A stretch of DNA of 64,000 bases from Dichetophora obliterata (GCA_963920525.1 OY986439.1:28158819-28222818); one strand, 5' to 3'; positions 1-12,539 are shown, numbered from the stretch's first letter. Numbers and translations are program-made. The notes: generated from the sequence alone by a model not told the origin.

Positions 1-134
1 CCATACAAGCAAGCAAACAACTCATTTATTAGATGCCCCACTACCAAGGACAAAAAAGGATATACATATTGGGGTTGTAGTGTGCAGCTTTTTGAAGCTA
101 TTCAGCTTTGCGTGTTACATCACTTTTTCAAACG

Positions 135-160
135 TGATGATGATGATGATAATAATGGTG
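135..160. repeat. GAT/AAT microsatellite
   Basis: Short run of GAT units passing into AAT units. The rest of 1-519 holds no gene, TIR or conserved motif that I can recognise. Confidence 0.8.
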
Positions 161-519
161 ATTTCTAAGATATAAAAAATAAGAAAAATAGCCTCACTAG
201 AGTTAAAAGAGCCGGACAAAATAGTTAAAATTCTAACGCTTAAAGTTGGAGTCCTGTGGTGTTGACCTGCTATAAAGATGGGGCTGCAGTTGTGTTAACT
301 GTTCGTATGTGTGCTTGTGTGTGTGTATTTTTTCATCTCTTCACAAGATTAACAAGAGAATAAAGTGTGAGTTCTTGAATTTTTTATGACAAAAATCAAA
401 TCAAAACAAACTGAAAGAAAGCAAGGAGATTTCACTCACTTCCGTGATGAAATGAAGAAGACTGGTTAAAAGAATTACGGCAAAATCATAAGAAATTAAA
501 TGTTCAGCAGCTTTACATA

Positions 520-1280
520 TGGGCATTTCCAAACTGGTGTTACGTACGATTTGTACGAAGAAATAAAAAAAAAAAATAAGGAACATGTCTATTTTTTAAA
601 AATCCTTTTTTATATTTTCGTAGTAATTAAAAATCAGTATATTTAGTAAAAAAAAATTACTACAATTGACCCTAAGGAATTAAAAGATAGCAGTTAAAAT
701 ATATGCTGGCGTTACGTTACAAAAAACGGAAGATTTTGACTTGAATTTTCTGAAATATTCTCTAAATTGGGCAAGATCATTTGCATAAAATTTTTTGTAG
801 GATGGTTTGAAATAACATAAGTTTATTTTTCAAGTTCTCAAATTTAAAATCTTCTCTGGTTATTATGCATTACTTGATCTGGCGTTACGTTACTTAAATT
901 TCCATTATAATTCATTTGGTTAATTAAGTAATTAGGTAGTTAAGTAATTATGTTATTTGGTAATTAAAAAACAAATTTAATATATTGTCCATTCCTTTCC
1001 TCAACCATTTTTTCATTATCTTTAGCCAATGCCATCCATTTTTACTAAAACAAAAAAAGGTAACGAAACATTTACCAAACATTTACTAAACATTTACGAA
1101 AAAGAAAAACTGCATTTGTGAAACAGTGGAAACGATTTTATTATCATGATATATAAATTTATGTATAAATTGCTTTAATTAATAAAATCAAAATATTTCT
1201 CTCAGATTATGACGTAAAATAATAAATTTTTAATAAGTTTTAATTTTTTGGTCACGGTAGACTTTTTTGTGAAATGCACA
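520..1280. mobile_element. TA-flanked MITE, copy A of a two-copy family
   Basis: The 761-bp element starts TGGGCATTTCC and ends with the inverted match TGAAATGCACA, each flanked by TA (518-519, 1281-1282). A second copy lies at 52460-53223 with the same ends and nearly the same length (764 bp). Both copies share an internal motif of the form GTTACGTNAC, present more than once. There is no coding capacity. The TA duplication suggests mobilisation by a Tc1/mariner-superfamily transposase (inference). This copy is the more diverged of the two at its right end. Confidence 0.75.
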
Positions 1281-1689
1281 TATTTTCATGAGCAGTATTG
1301 TAGAGATGCCCTTCGAGAATCTAAAATGCTTGTAATTTGTTGTTTATACTACGTTTACATACGATATTAAAAAAAATAAGATAAAGAAAATCCCCTTTTG
1401 TAATCTAAACTATTTACACTAGTGTGAAAGAGATTCATTTTGACCGTTCGTTGCTTTGTTTTGTTTTGTTTTAGGTTATGAAGGCAGTCATGAATTGTGG
1501 TTGTTTCAGTGTAAATGGGAACTTTGAGAGAGTGAGCAAGGAAATAAATTTTGACTAAATCATGGGATCAAAGCAGGTTGCGTTGTGAAATTATTCACAA
1601 CATTTGTGTTTTAGCATGAAAACATGTGACCGGGGATCATATGACCGCCACCACAACACAGCCCTTATTGACCTTCAATAAGTAAATTA

Positions 1690-3080
1690 AGGGTATTCAC
1701 ACTGACTTGGGTAGTTGGGTAGATTGGAAAATGTCGTACATTTTGTTTTTGTAAAGTACCATTCTACCCAAGTCCCCATCTACCAATCTACTCTAGCTGA
1801 CTCCCTGACTTGTTTGGGTAGATTGTTTTCTTGCCAAATTGAGTACTTTTTCCATGTGCTACCACCTTTTGCAAAAATAGGCAATAATTGACCTAAGGGC
1901 ATCACATAATACACAAAAATATTGCCACACCCCCTATTCCCGCCCACTAGTTAATAAAAACGCTATATTTCAGATTAATTCGGTTGTATTGAACTAAAAT
2001 TTTGTAATTTAGTTCGTATGGCTACTATGGATAATTAAAAAAAATGGGCGTGGTCGAACTATAACTACGTCTACTTTTCAGAAATTATATTTCCTGAGTT
2101 GTATATGTTTTTATAATGAAACTTGGTTTATATTTGCTATGAGACCAAGTGGTGGTCACTAGATATATAAATTTTGCCACGCCTACTTTTACCGCCCTTC
2201 TATGTATATAAAATCGTTCGTGCGGTGTCTCTTAAGATCTCAGGAACGGTAACACCTACGAAAATATCTGCTTATATCTAGGTTAATAAAAAAGCTATAC
2301 CCCCTTTTACCGCCCAAAAATCAATAAAAATGCTATATTTTTGACGGTTGTGATCGTATTAGACTAAAATTTGGTAATTTAGTTTGTTTGGTTACTGTCT
2401 GAAACTGTAATAAAAATGGGTGACCGCGCCCTCTTTTATAGCCCACAAATCAATAAAAACACTTTATATAAAATGATTTTGGTCGTATAAGACTTAAATT
2501 TGGTAGTTTTGTTTGTACGGTTACATTCGGAAACAGTAGTAAAAATGGGCGTGGTTACTCTATAGCAACGCCCACTTTTTCATAAATGATTAAAATTGAC
2601 TACTGGGCTGATTTCGCTGAAATTTGGCAGTCGATTTCTTTCGCCTACGAAAGAGTTTATGAAAATTTTGCCAAACACGCTTTTACCGCCTACAAATCAA
2701 TAAAAATGCTATATTTTAGACGGTTTTGGTCGTATTAAACTAAAATTTGGTAAATTAGTGCGAAGTCGCACTACAGTTATGCCAGCTCAGATACACAAAA
2801 AATTGAAATTTTTTTTCCGATTGGCATGAAAATTCTTATGTGGCAGTAAGCCGGTCAAAATTAATGGCCTAAATTTTTCGCGCATAAAATGACAAAAAAG
2901 TATTAGGTGTAAACCCTTTTCCAGCTGTCTCTCATCTACATAAGCCGGGGAGATCAAACAAACATATAGCACTGCCCAAGACTATTCTACAAAGTACTCA
3001 ATTGCAATTTATGGTGCTCGCAATAACCAAAAGTACTCATTCTACCCATACCCAACTACCCAAGTCAGTGTGAATACCCT
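1690..3080. mobile_element. Non-autonomous element, AGGGTATTCAC termini
   Basis: The left end at 1690 reads AGGGTATTCACACTGACTTG and the right end at 3080 is its inverted match, continuing through a further GGGTAGTTGGGTA-type stretch, so the TIR is about 30 bp. A TA precedes the left end; the right flank is GA, so the duplication has decayed or is uncertain. Two other elements in the window (41141-41420 and 58397-58826) share only the outer GGGTATTCAC. The interior (about 1900-2770) is a set of diverged tandem units. No transposase is present. Confidence 0.75.
1900..2775. repeat. Diverged tandem repeats inside the 1690-3080 element
   Basis: Units containing 'accgcc...aaatcaataaaaa', 'gctatattt', 'ggtcgtatta', 'aaatttggtaatttag' and 'aaaatgggcgtgg' recur near 1935-2060, 2305-2420, 2440-2560 and 2680-2760. 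Spacing is irregular (about 120-250 bp), so this is an old, partly deleted array. Confidence 0.65.
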
Positions 3081-4750
3081 GATTGTCTTTATTCCCACTT
3101 GCAATGTTGCAATTTTGAAGATATTCCCAATATTTACAGAGTTGCTAACTTTTTTTAGCAGATAAGCAATGAGACTCATTATTAAACTACTTCAGAGTGA
3201 GGTTATTTTTTCTATTACTAATCTAATAAAATTCAACAATACTTAGGAGTTAATCTCGTCGAGGGCCTTAACCTCGTTTTAATCTCTATATGTAAACGTA
3301 GTATTAGAACGAAATCGTTTTCAATTGTAAGAACTTTAAAAAATATGTTTTCAAAAATGTCTGAAAGTAAATAAGAATACATTTTTAAATTAACTTTTTA
3401 GCCAAAAGATTATCATTACCAAAACAAAATAAGAAAAGAGTCGTTTGTTGAAAAGTTAAAATGGTAGGTTTTTTCGGTTTTTTTGAATTTAATTTAAGCC
3501 TTCATTATATGACTTTTTCTTCCTGTGTATAAAAATGTTTGTGTTATTATATGTGGTCGGATAATTAATTATTATGGTTTAAATATTACTTTTTAATTTA
3601 CATGTCAAATGTAAAATTAAAAGCTATTAAAAAATTAAACTAAGAGATAATTTCAAATATTTTATATATTCAATAAAAATGTAGAATTAAAATGCACCTT
3701 CATCTACAACTAAGACAATTTTAAACACAGGCTAGTAAATAAATATATAAAATATCACACTGATCTGTAAGAATTTTTTTTCTAAATTTGAAGCTCATTG
3801 CAATGTATTAGGTACATAAAACATTATTCATTATGAAATCGTATAAAGCAATATCTAATTTGATTAAAACATAGTCTATTCTGACATTTTGGGCAGCTAA
3901 CATGAGTGTATCCATTGCATCCTGCACTCAGGGAAACATTGAATTTTGTACACGGCTGCCATGAAAAAGATGAGGCTGTAGTAGCCATACTAGAGTTATA
4001 ATATATGAAATGAAGTCACCTTAGCTGAAAGTTTATTGCAAGCACTTTATGTAAGCTCTCATAGCCCTAATTGAATCTGCAATAATCATAAAAAAAAACA
4101 AAAATTATGTTGAGCGTCTTTTGAAAACAAGAGCTGTGGTTACAGTTGTGATACATTTAGTATTGTGGCTACTGCAACCAACTTTTAAATATTGCGTGTA
4201 GAGAAACTCTAATACGGCTATTGTAGCCTCAATACGGTTTTCACGCTTCTACTGAAGATACTAAAACCACAAAAGACAAATTTCTCCATTTTAGTTTTGG
4301 CTTTGCAGCGTGCTTGTTGGCAAATATTAAAAAAATTGCTTTTAAAGTTAATCGGTATTTACTTTGATAATCGCTTTACTTTGATAATAAATATTTTGCC
4401 TATTGTTTTGAAAAAGGCATGGACTATTTTACAATTCCATTGTCTAGGAATATTTGTAAGCATGTTTCAGATGCATGCTAATGGTTTGTCGTTTATAATA
4501 TGCGATTTTTAAAGTTTCATAAAAAAAATTTTTAAAAAAATAGTTTGTAAAGTTCTATGAACAATTAAAATTTTATTTTTATTTGATCAAAAAAGTAATA
4601 TTTTTCAAATGATTTGAAATAAAAATTAAAAAAATATTTAAAAATAACACTTTTATTTTGCAAACGGCATTAAGAAATTGGTGATAACCTTAAAAGCGCA
4701 GAGGTAAGTAGCTTAAATGGAAAAAGTTCTGACAACCTCAACATAAGGAT
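3081..4750. other. AT-rich stretch, nothing recognised
   Basis: There is no open frame with recognisable homology, no clear TIR pair and no tRNA. Short open frames here (such as 4297-4512) look like chance translations of AT-rich DNA. Confidence 0.6.
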
Positions 4751-4877
4751 TTATGGCTATCAAAACCGAATTCCTCTCACCATCGCAAAAGGCGCTATTA
4801 TGACCCTCCACAACTCGTCTGTCAAAACCGAATTCCTCTCACCATCGTAAAAGGCGCTGTTATGACCCCTCCACAAT
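4751..4877. repeat. 62-bp minisatellite, left part (split by hAT)
   Basis: Two units carry 'tcaaaaccgaattcctctca' followed by 'ccatcg(c/t)aaaaggcgct'. The same unit appears twice more at 6609-6705. Anchors fall at 4761, 4823, 6617 and 6680. Once the hAT and its TSD are removed the period is 62-63 bp throughout. The array is therefore four units, cut in the third by the hAT insertion. Confidence 0.85.
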
Positions 4878-6600
4878 CAGCGGCGGATCTGGAAAAAATC
4901 TTGGGGGGGGTAAATTACCAAAGTCACACATTTTCGATTTGAGAAAATGTTGTCTTTTTACAAATAAAAAAATTGTACTTTTTTGAATTGAAATTATCGA
5001 ATTGTGTAAGAAGCAATTTTTCCAGACACATACACGCACATTTCCGTATTTATTTATATTTCCCTTTTTCTGGAATATCTTAGCGAAAAGTAAATAAAAA
5101 CTCTAAATTTGACTAATTTTGGAATTAAGGTTGATTTATTAAAATTTTTCACATTTATTCCATTATAAAACATTGCACAATTATATTTTCAAATATGTGC
5201 AATGAAAAAACATAGTACTTTTCAATAAAAAAAATAAAGGAATTTGAAACTTATTGTTCTGACGTTACGACTATGATATGGTACACTTTGAAAAATAAAT
5301 GAACAATACAATATGTATACTGATTATTAGATAGTCATTAGATAGAGCCAAAATTATATGACAAAATCATCGCAGCGCTTCTTTTTTGCGGCAAAGTTAT
5401 CAATAACTTCGTTAATATTTATTTTAATGTCTCTATGAATATGCAATAATGCGAGTCCAATCAATCGTTCTTGTTGCATAGTTGAACGTAACCATGTTTT
5501 TAATCGTCGCAGTGTAGAAAAACTTCGCTCAGCTGTTGCTACACTGATAGGAAGCGTGGCAAAGATAGCAAACGTTTTAGAAATTAGTGGAAAAATGTCA
5601 TTGTCACAAAGAGTAAAAACGGTGTTGATATCATTAACCTTAGTTTCGCTCTCCCATTTACACTGCCAAATTTGAAGTTCATGAAATAATTGAATTGGAA
5701 TTAGTTCCTTATTACCGTCACAAAATGGAATTATTATCTTAGAAATGTTAACACTCAAATTGTTTAGCTTTTCATTGTTGTGTTTATCAATTATGTTTGG
5801 CAGGATTTCGTTTACATATAGTTTTTGGAAAAATTTTTCGCTGAAACGAGCCGCCATATCAGCAATGATATCATATAGTAATGGTATAAATATGGAAATT
5901 CGAAAGTAGTCTTCTGGTGTTGAAACGTTGACATTACAACGATGACCCTGTCTTCCAGCAATACGAGGTATATTAATTGATATACCTAAACTCAAGTATA
6001 CATATTTTTTTCAGGTGATTACAGATCATGTTATTTTGCAAGCAAAATGGTCCTACTCTTCTCGCATCGCTTCATAAAAACGCCACGTACACACAAATGA
6101 CGTCACAAAACAAAAAAAAAACAAATTTTTTTTAAAGTACTATAATAATTGAAGCGCTCTCGGGAATAACGTTGTAAACGACAAAATTGTAATTGTTCAC
6201 TTGTATTTATTTTACAAGCACTTTTATTCATTTTTATTAGCTTTTTTTAGTATGCGATAAAAATACCCCAAACTGCTCAACTGCTTACTCAGTTCTATTT
6301 ATATATAATATAAGAGAATGATTCTCACAGTTATTCGCAAAAAAAAAATGTCGTCTACAACGTTATTCGCGATTATGCTTCAATTGTTGAAATCAATAAA
6401 AAAACTTTATATAAATACCTCTGACCATTTTTTTTGTAGTATTCTATCAAAAAACGCCTTTAGAATCGCTTATGTATACATAAAAGTACTCTTAAGTTGT
6501 GGGTACAATTATTTACTTCAAATAAAATATTAAAAAGTAAAGTATTTAAAAGTTCTTGGGGGGGTAATTACCCCCTTTACCCCCCTTGTATCCGCGCCTG
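4878..6600 (-). mobile_element. hAT element with perfect 8-bp TSD (TCCACAAT)
   Basis: The element begins CAGCGGCGGAT at 4878 and ends CCGCGCCTG at 6600 (reverse complement CAGGCGCGGAT), with G-runs just inside each end. TCCACAAT is duplicated at 4870-4877 and 6601-6608. CAG..CTG ends plus an 8-bp TSD are diagnostic of the hAT superfamily. At 1723 bp it is too short for a full transposase of this class, and only the C-terminal third (5354-5995, minus) survives, so it is an internally deleted copy. It lies inside the 62-bp minisatellite. Confidence 0.92.
5354..5995 (-). pseudogene. hAT transposase C-terminal fragment (dimerisation domain)
   Basis: The 213-residue open frame on the minus strand lacks the N-terminal zinc finger and the first catalytic blocks. 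Near its C-terminus it has the hAT dimerisation signature: residues about 150-170 read PISVATAERSFSTLRRLKTW, followed by R.TM.QERL.GLALLHIHRD. This pattern is typical of the ZMYM1-like/DUF4371 hAT group. Upstream there is an SKIIIPFC...L...L..WQ.KW segment as in that group. The frame is bounded by the TIRs at 4878 and 6600. The first Met is probably not a real start, because the family protein is several hundred residues longer. No function is expected for this fragment. Confidence 0.88.
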
Positions 6601-6738
6601 TCCACAATTCGGCTGCCAAAACCGAATTCCTCTCACCATCGCAAAAGGCGCTGTTATGACCTCTCCACAATTCGGCTATCAAAACCGAATTCCTCTCACC
6701 ATTAAAAGTTCTTACAACTTTCTGTGAGGTTGTCAAAA
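6601..6738. repeat. 62-bp minisatellite, right part
   Basis: Two further units of the array seen at 4751-4877, ending in a junction 'aaaagttcttacaactttct'. A similar 'gttctgacaacctc' stretch lies just left of the array near 4725, which hints that the array is the middle of an older element whose ends I cannot fix. 6739-6940 holds nothing else recognisable. Confidence 0.8.
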
Positions 6739-6949
6739 CCGGCAGAGCATCTCTTAAACAGGAATCTAACAGCCCTTGTGGAAGTTGTCAGAGCCTCGCA
6801 TATTAAATTTTTTGAGAACCGTAATATTACGGCTAGAAGAAGCGAGGTTTTGATAGCATCGCCAGTTCTGTGAGTGTAGTAATTTGCATGTGAAACTCTT
6901 GTTATCCCATTGTGGGCAGTGATTAAAATGGTCTAACCGAAACTTTTTT

Positions 6950-8060
6950 GATGTTTCGTCTTTTGTTTAAGGTTTTTTTGATAATTCGGATGGTCTTCCA
7001 CGTTTTCTGGATAGCTTTCCTACTTTGCAAAAACTTTCTGCCAAGTTTCAGATGTATATTTATCTTGCAAACGAAAATTGGCTAATGTTATGTTTTCATG
7101 ATTACCGCTTTATTACTTCGGACGCTTGTACAATAGACATTAATTTACTAATCTGTATCTATAAAATGATAAAAAAATCTCATACAGCACTTTTTTGAGC
7201 GTATTTTTATCTTGTAGCATCTAATAAATGAGTCCAAAAAATCGACTCCTCCATTAACTTGTATGTTCTTACAAAATTTGTTGTCAAGTCGTTCAGCTAT
7301 GATCTCAGGACTTTTACCATAATATGAAGCTTGACATAATTAATATTGTACCCAATGAATGTACTGCCGTTTTGGCTAGTTCAATCATTACTGGCTGTAT
7401 ATTAATTATCTTAGTGTTGTGTAATAACTTAGAGTTCGTGGAACGTAACTGTTCGTCAACGGAAATGGAACTTTCATATGATATCGACTTGAATTGCTTG
7501 TGAAAATGGTTTACTAGCGGTCGAATTTTAAAAAGCCGGTAAAAATTTGGATCATCCCTGGGTTTCATATTAGCACTGTCATTCAAATGCAAAGATAATG
7601 TTTTTTTTTTAAATTGAAGGACTGACATCGTCTCCTGTATTAAAGTGTTTCCTGAAATTTATTTCTTTGTTCATTTATTCTATTTATTTATGTATTAAAG
7701 TTCATTAGTGTTCAATAACGCCGATTATTGAGTATTTGAATAACTGACATTAGAATGAATAACTGACATTAGAATGAATATGCCAACAAATTTTATCAAA
7801 TCTGACTTGTCAGTATAAAAATTGTCAGTTTGGAATAAAATGTTGTTATTTCCAAGCAGTGAGTGCGTATTTCTCATTCAATGTTAGGCTATTTTAAAGG
7901 TCTTCTTCAACTTCGGTATGCTCGAGAATTTTCTGTATGTTTTATACTGACGTCTACGTTATCATCTTTGTGATCATTATTATCATCTTCACTTAATTCA
8001 TCCTCGCTATTTTCCCATGAATCAAAACTTTTTCGATTTTCATCGTCAGTAAGCACCCTT
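6950..8060 (-). pseudogene. piggyBac transposase relic
   Basis: Pieces of a piggyBac-type (DDE_Tnp_1_7) transposase appear in order on the minus strand, in shifting frames. An acidic N-terminal stretch lies at about 7935-8060 (ENRKSFDSWENSEDE). The block KIRPLVNHFHKQF...SVDEQ lies at about 7440-7540 and contains the first catalytic Asp (SVDEQ). NGGVDFLDSFIRCYKIKI, carrying the third conserved Asp, lies at about 7200-7255. FYHFID and GKLSRKRGRPS, the end of the catalytic domain, lie at about 7000-7170. Frameshifts and stops are frequent, so it is dead. A non-homologous stretch at about 7640-7930 separates the first two pieces. No TTAA-flanked ends were located. Confidence 0.8.
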
Positions 8061-8164
8061 CAAAAGCTTACTAAAAGTCTTCAGCTTTAATTAAAGTTTA
8101 ATGCATGGAATTGCACATCTGCAATTTAACTTCATATCTGCAATACAATTTCAAAATGTCTTAG

Positions 8165-8370
8165 GTTAGGCTGGTATTTTTTTTAGGTTTTGATAAAAGG
8201 AAAAATTTGCAGGGTGTTATATCTGGAGAATATGGTGAAAGTGGTAGCAGTTCGTACCCCAATTTTTGGTATTTTACCATGACGACTACAGCCGTGTGCG
8301 CCCATGCATTGTCATGGTAAATCAAAACCCAACTTGCCCCCCTGAGCAAATACTCGCTTTGGGCTAGCAC
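8165..8370 (-). pseudogene. mariner transposase fragment
   Basis: The minus-strand frame has YHDNAWAHTA (second catalytic Asp block), then LGYELLPLSPYSPDITPCKF and FLLSKPKK. This corresponds to the 'HDNA.pHtA...PYSPDLaPsDy.LF' core of mariner transposases, with Asp replaced by Cys-Lys in the last catalytic block (SD to CK). Both neighbouring parts of the gene are missing. It is an isolated relic next to the piggyBac remnant. Confidence 0.8.
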
Positions 8371-9790
8371 CAGTCATTATGTCTAAAAATGTTGTGATGA
8401 AAACATCAAATCGCCTTGTTTGTAAAAGAAATCTTGTAAATATTCTGCTCAACGGAAATTACAAAGGCAAACACATTTTATCCGGTGTTCGTACTAAAAG
8501 CCTTATGTGTATATCCGGCATCACTCACACAACACACACAAAAACAAAAAAAAAAATCCCTACGTTATCTGAAAATCCAATAAGTAAAAAGTATAAACAA
8601 GTGCTCTCTACTCCCAAAAGCATGCAAATTCTATGAAAACGATGGTCAAACAGCAGGGCCACCCTGTTGGCATCATTTCTACAACGACTTCTTTTCATTC
8701 CACACGCTTTCCCTCCCTCCTTCAAGATCTACAACAGCTTATTCGTATTCGTCTTTCTATACTTATATAACGAAGTTGTGAATTTTTCTTTCTAGTGTTG
8801 TTGTTTTAGTAGCTTTTGTTATTATGTTTGGGTTGTTTGGGTTTATTTGTATTTGTCAATGTCCTTGCTATCCTTGAACATCTCTTATTCTACTGGTAAT
8901 AAGTTCAGCAACGAAAGCAGTAAATATTTGTTTTATGTCTAAATTGGATTTTTTAATAAGCCACAAAAACAAAATCAATTCTTTTATTAGGTTTAGGTTT
9001 GTTTGTTTTGGTTGCTCATCTTTGTGCTTTTAAGACTTATGACAAATCATATAAATGTCTTGCCAGTATAACAGAGCCTTGGACAATGTGTAGAGTAGAA
9101 TAAATGGTTAAGAACTTATCACAGAGATGATGACTTGGGATAGTTACTTATACAGATAAAATCAGGTTCTGATTTATGCTCATTAAACTCTTTATTAATT
9201 TAATTAAATTTCTTTAACTTACGGGGCACCACTAATGTTACCGTCAAAAATAAAGGTAGTTTTTGGGTATTTTTTAAAGAAAAACATAATATTTCTTTTA
9301 ATTTTCAGGGTATATTAATCCATATTTCTTTTTCAACGTACAGTTTTTTTCAAATAAAACTCTTCAATATTCTTGTAATTAGTGGGTATCTCCCCAGAAA
9401 TTAAAAAAAGTTACCATACTGCTGCAGAGATTGCGGAAAGATATTTAATTAGAAACTCTTTTTTGTTCAATGACCCAGAATAGAAAAAAAAAGAAATTGG
9501 AATTTAAAAAACCTTAAATATTGCTCAAATATATGATGGCTGTTTATTTAAAATATAATTTTTATGCAAAAAAAAAAACAGTCATTGTATAAATAATTAA
9601 GAAGTAAAAAGAGAGAAAAAATTAAATCCATGATTTGTTATCGAGTTAAAACTGCAGCAGATCTGAAAAACGTTCTTTTGAGAAAAACGCGTTTAAAGAT
9701 ACAAGTGTTACCTTTCTGACTGATGAGCGCTCTCCTTTAAAAGACCGCACAGCTACTCTTTAAAAAGCTTCAAAACTATTTTAGATACAT
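8371..9790. other. Unassigned AT-rich DNA
   Basis: No ORF has recognisable homology. There is a short CA-rich run at 8524-8545. No TIR pair was seen. Confidence 0.55.
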
Positions 9791-9795
9791 ACGTA

Positions 9796-9990
9796 GGCAG
9801 TTTGAGAAGTCAGTGACTTTTGGAATTTCCCGCCAAGTAACTTTAAATGCAACACTGGTCCTTCAACTGCCATCTGTTAAAAGACTATCTTTTTCAATTT
9901 CCCGCCAAGTAACTTTAAATGCAACACTGGTCCTTCAACTGCCATCTGCTAAAAGACTACTGTCAAATTTTGAACAAGCTGCGTCATTTA
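9796..9990. repeat. 72-bp direct tandem duplication (two units)
   Basis: The block 'cgccaagtaactttaaatgc...ccatctg' starts at 9831 and again at 9903 (period 72) with almost no differences. The flank 'tttgagaagtcagtgacttt' at about 9800 and 'actactgtcaaattttgaac' at about 9957 recur, shortened and without the duplicated core, at 26728-26815. This is therefore a dispersed repeat that carries a local duplication here. Confidence 0.85.
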
Positions 9991-10213
9991 TTTTGTGTTT
10001 GACAGCCATTGAAAGCAAAAAAACCTTGTGAATATGAACGAAAAAAAAGCATTATTTTTTGCGTAAAAATACCATCACTGAAACCAAGAAATGGCTTGAT
10101 AAATACTATGAGGACTTTGCACCAGCAATTTCAATTGTGAAATAGTGATTTACTGAATTGAACCACAATACCGTAGTGGTTGTACCAGCACAAGTGACGC
10201 CGAACGTTCAGGT

Positions 10214-10560
10214 CAGGCCCGTAGACAAGGGGTTATTTTAGGGTTTAAAACCCCCCTTAGAAAGTATAAAAATCTTATATATTAGCATACAACGCAACAG
10301 CGTTAAAAGTTGCAAACAACTTCAATATTGAACTGAATTGAGACTTATGCTTTCAGATCATAGATAATATAAGTACTTTGGCATAGATTGCTATTTTATG
10401 TTCGGGCAGGGCTACGATGGTGCGGCTGTCATGAATGGTACACTACAAGGCGCACAAGCGTATGTAGCGGAAGAAGAGCTACAGGATGCTGTTATTAAAG
10501 CTAAAGACAACGCAACCGAATTTCGAAATACTACAATATCGCATTTCAACTTATAAAATT
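10214..10560 (+). pseudogene. hAT relic: 5' end and DUF4371-like fragment
   Basis: The stretch CAGGCCCGTAGACAAGGGG at 10214, followed by a C-run, looks like a hAT terminus of the same G-rich type as 4878-6600. Downstream, 10400-10480 (+) encodes GQGYDGAAVMNGTLQGAQAY. This matches the conserved 'GQgYDGAsnMsG...GvQa' block of DUF4371/ZMYM1-like hAT transposases. The reading frame does not continue. A possible opposite end is at about 12940-12978 (a C-run and 'ggtacggtcc'), but no TSD supports the pairing. Confidence 0.65.
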
Positions 10561-11740
10561 TTTTAATTTTCAAATTAATATTTATGTGGTAATACATTTG
10601 TGATCAAGATCCAACTAAATACATTTGTGATCAAGATTGTCCATTCACATTCTTTGTTGTGTTTTCCCAAAAATTAATAACTAGAACAGAAAAATTTAAT
10701 AAGCGTATTAATCACTACTTTAGTAACGTCAATTGAAATGTTTAACAGTTATATTTCACTTTGGTTATGTTGTAGAGTTGCTATTTTAAAATATTTAAAA
10801 TAGTTAAAATTACTATATAAAATGGTACTGAATTTTTTTTAAAACGAAAATCAGAAATATTTTTTAAAATTATTGAAATCATTTTAAATGATAAATATAG
10901 TTCTTTTAAATTTCTTATGATTTTTTTTATTTTTGTGTTTGAAATACCCAAACAGAGGCACTTTGAGGATTTTCAAAAAACATCAAATTTCAACAGCTAT
11001 AACTTTATGATCCGAATTTTATTTTTTGTTATTTGTTTTCACAAAGTAGCTAAAAACTATGCTATGTACTATGCACCCCATTGTGTGGAGAGTGGATACA
11101 AAATTTTAATGGTTTCAAATTTATAGAGATTTCAAATTTAAAAATATGTCCTTTTGTGGAGTCACTGAAGAAATAGGAATTTTTGATAAGATTTTTAAGC
11201 ATTTTTTAAAATGAACATAACAATATAATATACGTAAGAAGTTTTCACAGAAATAATAAACTCACCTAACACGTCAGTGCCCTATGCTCAATACGTTCAC
11301 ATACTTCGTCGATTTCTTATCTCTTTGTCGGAACTTGTAATTGAGTCTTCAAAAAAATTTGGTAAGACCGTTTTATTAAATATTGTTCAAATACTAAAAC
11401 CTTGTATGGAAAGTCCCTTTTGTTCAAATATCTTCAAAAGCAATTTTTCAGTATGCATATTTAGGCCCTTTTGAATAGAAATATAATCTTTTATGCAAAA
11501 AATATTGGAAAAATATACGATTTTCTAAATTTTTTTTTTTTGTGAAAATTAAAGGATTATATATTTTAATTGCTTAACAATAGTAAAAACAGGTTTTACA
11601 ATTATGTTAAATGGGAGCCTTTGAACACACTCTTCATTTGTGTTGTTTAAGAAAATATTTCAACAACATATCACTGCAATTTCTCAAAATTTAAGAAATA
11701 CAAGCATAGTAATAATTCGGTTTTTTATGATAAATATAAA
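10561..11740. other. AT-rich DNA, nothing recognised
   Basis: The short open frames at 10917-11126 and 11277-11474 have no recognisable domain, and composition is uniformly AT-rich. It may be old TE sequence around the hAT relic. Confidence 0.5.
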
Positions 11741-11746
11741 CATTAT

Positions 11747-12376
11747 ATGAGGGAATTTAATTTTTTAAATAAATATTTGTATAACCAGTACATTTTGGGG
11801 TTTGAAAATAATATAAAATCTAACCCTAAAGCTTTTTGGCGATTTGTCAAATCAAAAAAAAAAAAAAATTTTGCTAGTATACCTTCAGCTGTTTTCTGTA
11901 AAGGCAAAATTGCAAATAGTGCTAATGAAGCGGCAAATCTTTTTGCTGAATATTTTGAGTCAAACTTTGACAGTGATATTTGTGATGATTTCCTCTTCGA
12001 TTCCACTTTCGATTTTGGTTGGAAAGGAATTAAAAGTTTAAAACTATCAATGAAGACAGATATTGATGGTATTTCTGCTTTTTTGTTAAAAAATTGTTTA
12101 GGATTAGTTGAACCCATAAAAGCTATTTTAAACAAATCTCTTGCTACGGGTAATTTTCATGATAACTGGAAGGTTGCTTTAATAATACAATATTTAAAAA
12201 CGATAACAAACATGATATATCTAACTATAGGCCAATTTCTAAACTATCTACTTTCTAAACTATCTAACTACGCAATAAATGCTCCTCTTAATCGTGCCTT
12301 AATTGAATTAAACAGACTATCTAAAGAAATTGATTTTTCATGCTCAAAATTGGTTTTAAAAAAATTTGTTAAATAG
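11747..12376 (+). pseudogene. Non-LTR retrotransposon (LINE) reverse-transcriptase fragment
   Basis: The 209-residue frame holds the linker and start of a LINE reverse transcriptase. It begins FWRFVKSKKKKN and ANLFAEYFESNFD, then continues with the DIDGISAFLLKNCLGLVEPI block. That corresponds to the 'sGPDGIPsflLK.c...l..PL..ifN.SL..g.FP..WK' motif of Jockey/CR1-like elements, and is followed by NKSLATGNFHDNWK. The RT core with its YADD catalytic box is missing. The frame jumps near 12215 to what looks like a C-terminal tail (ALIELNRLSKEIDFSCSKL). A 3' UTR ends about 12535 in an A-rich tail containing AATAAATAAAAAATAAA, consistent with a 3' end in the plus orientation. It is an internally deleted, dead copy. 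Confidence 0.8.
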
Positions 12377-12539
12377 CTTTTATAGTTAATTTGTTTAAAA
12401 GTATATGTTTTTAGTTATGATATTATTATTTTTATTTAAATTTTATTTAATTTATTTTTCTCGTTTGTTAATTGTACTCAGTAAGAAAACTATGCCATTG
12501 ATGAAGTACAAATAAATAAAAAATAAAAAATATATAATA

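Noticed and set aside
4751..6738. CRISPR-like array (62-bp units)
   Set aside because: There are only four units with no unique spacers between short repeats, in an animal genome; it is a simple minisatellite split by a transposon.
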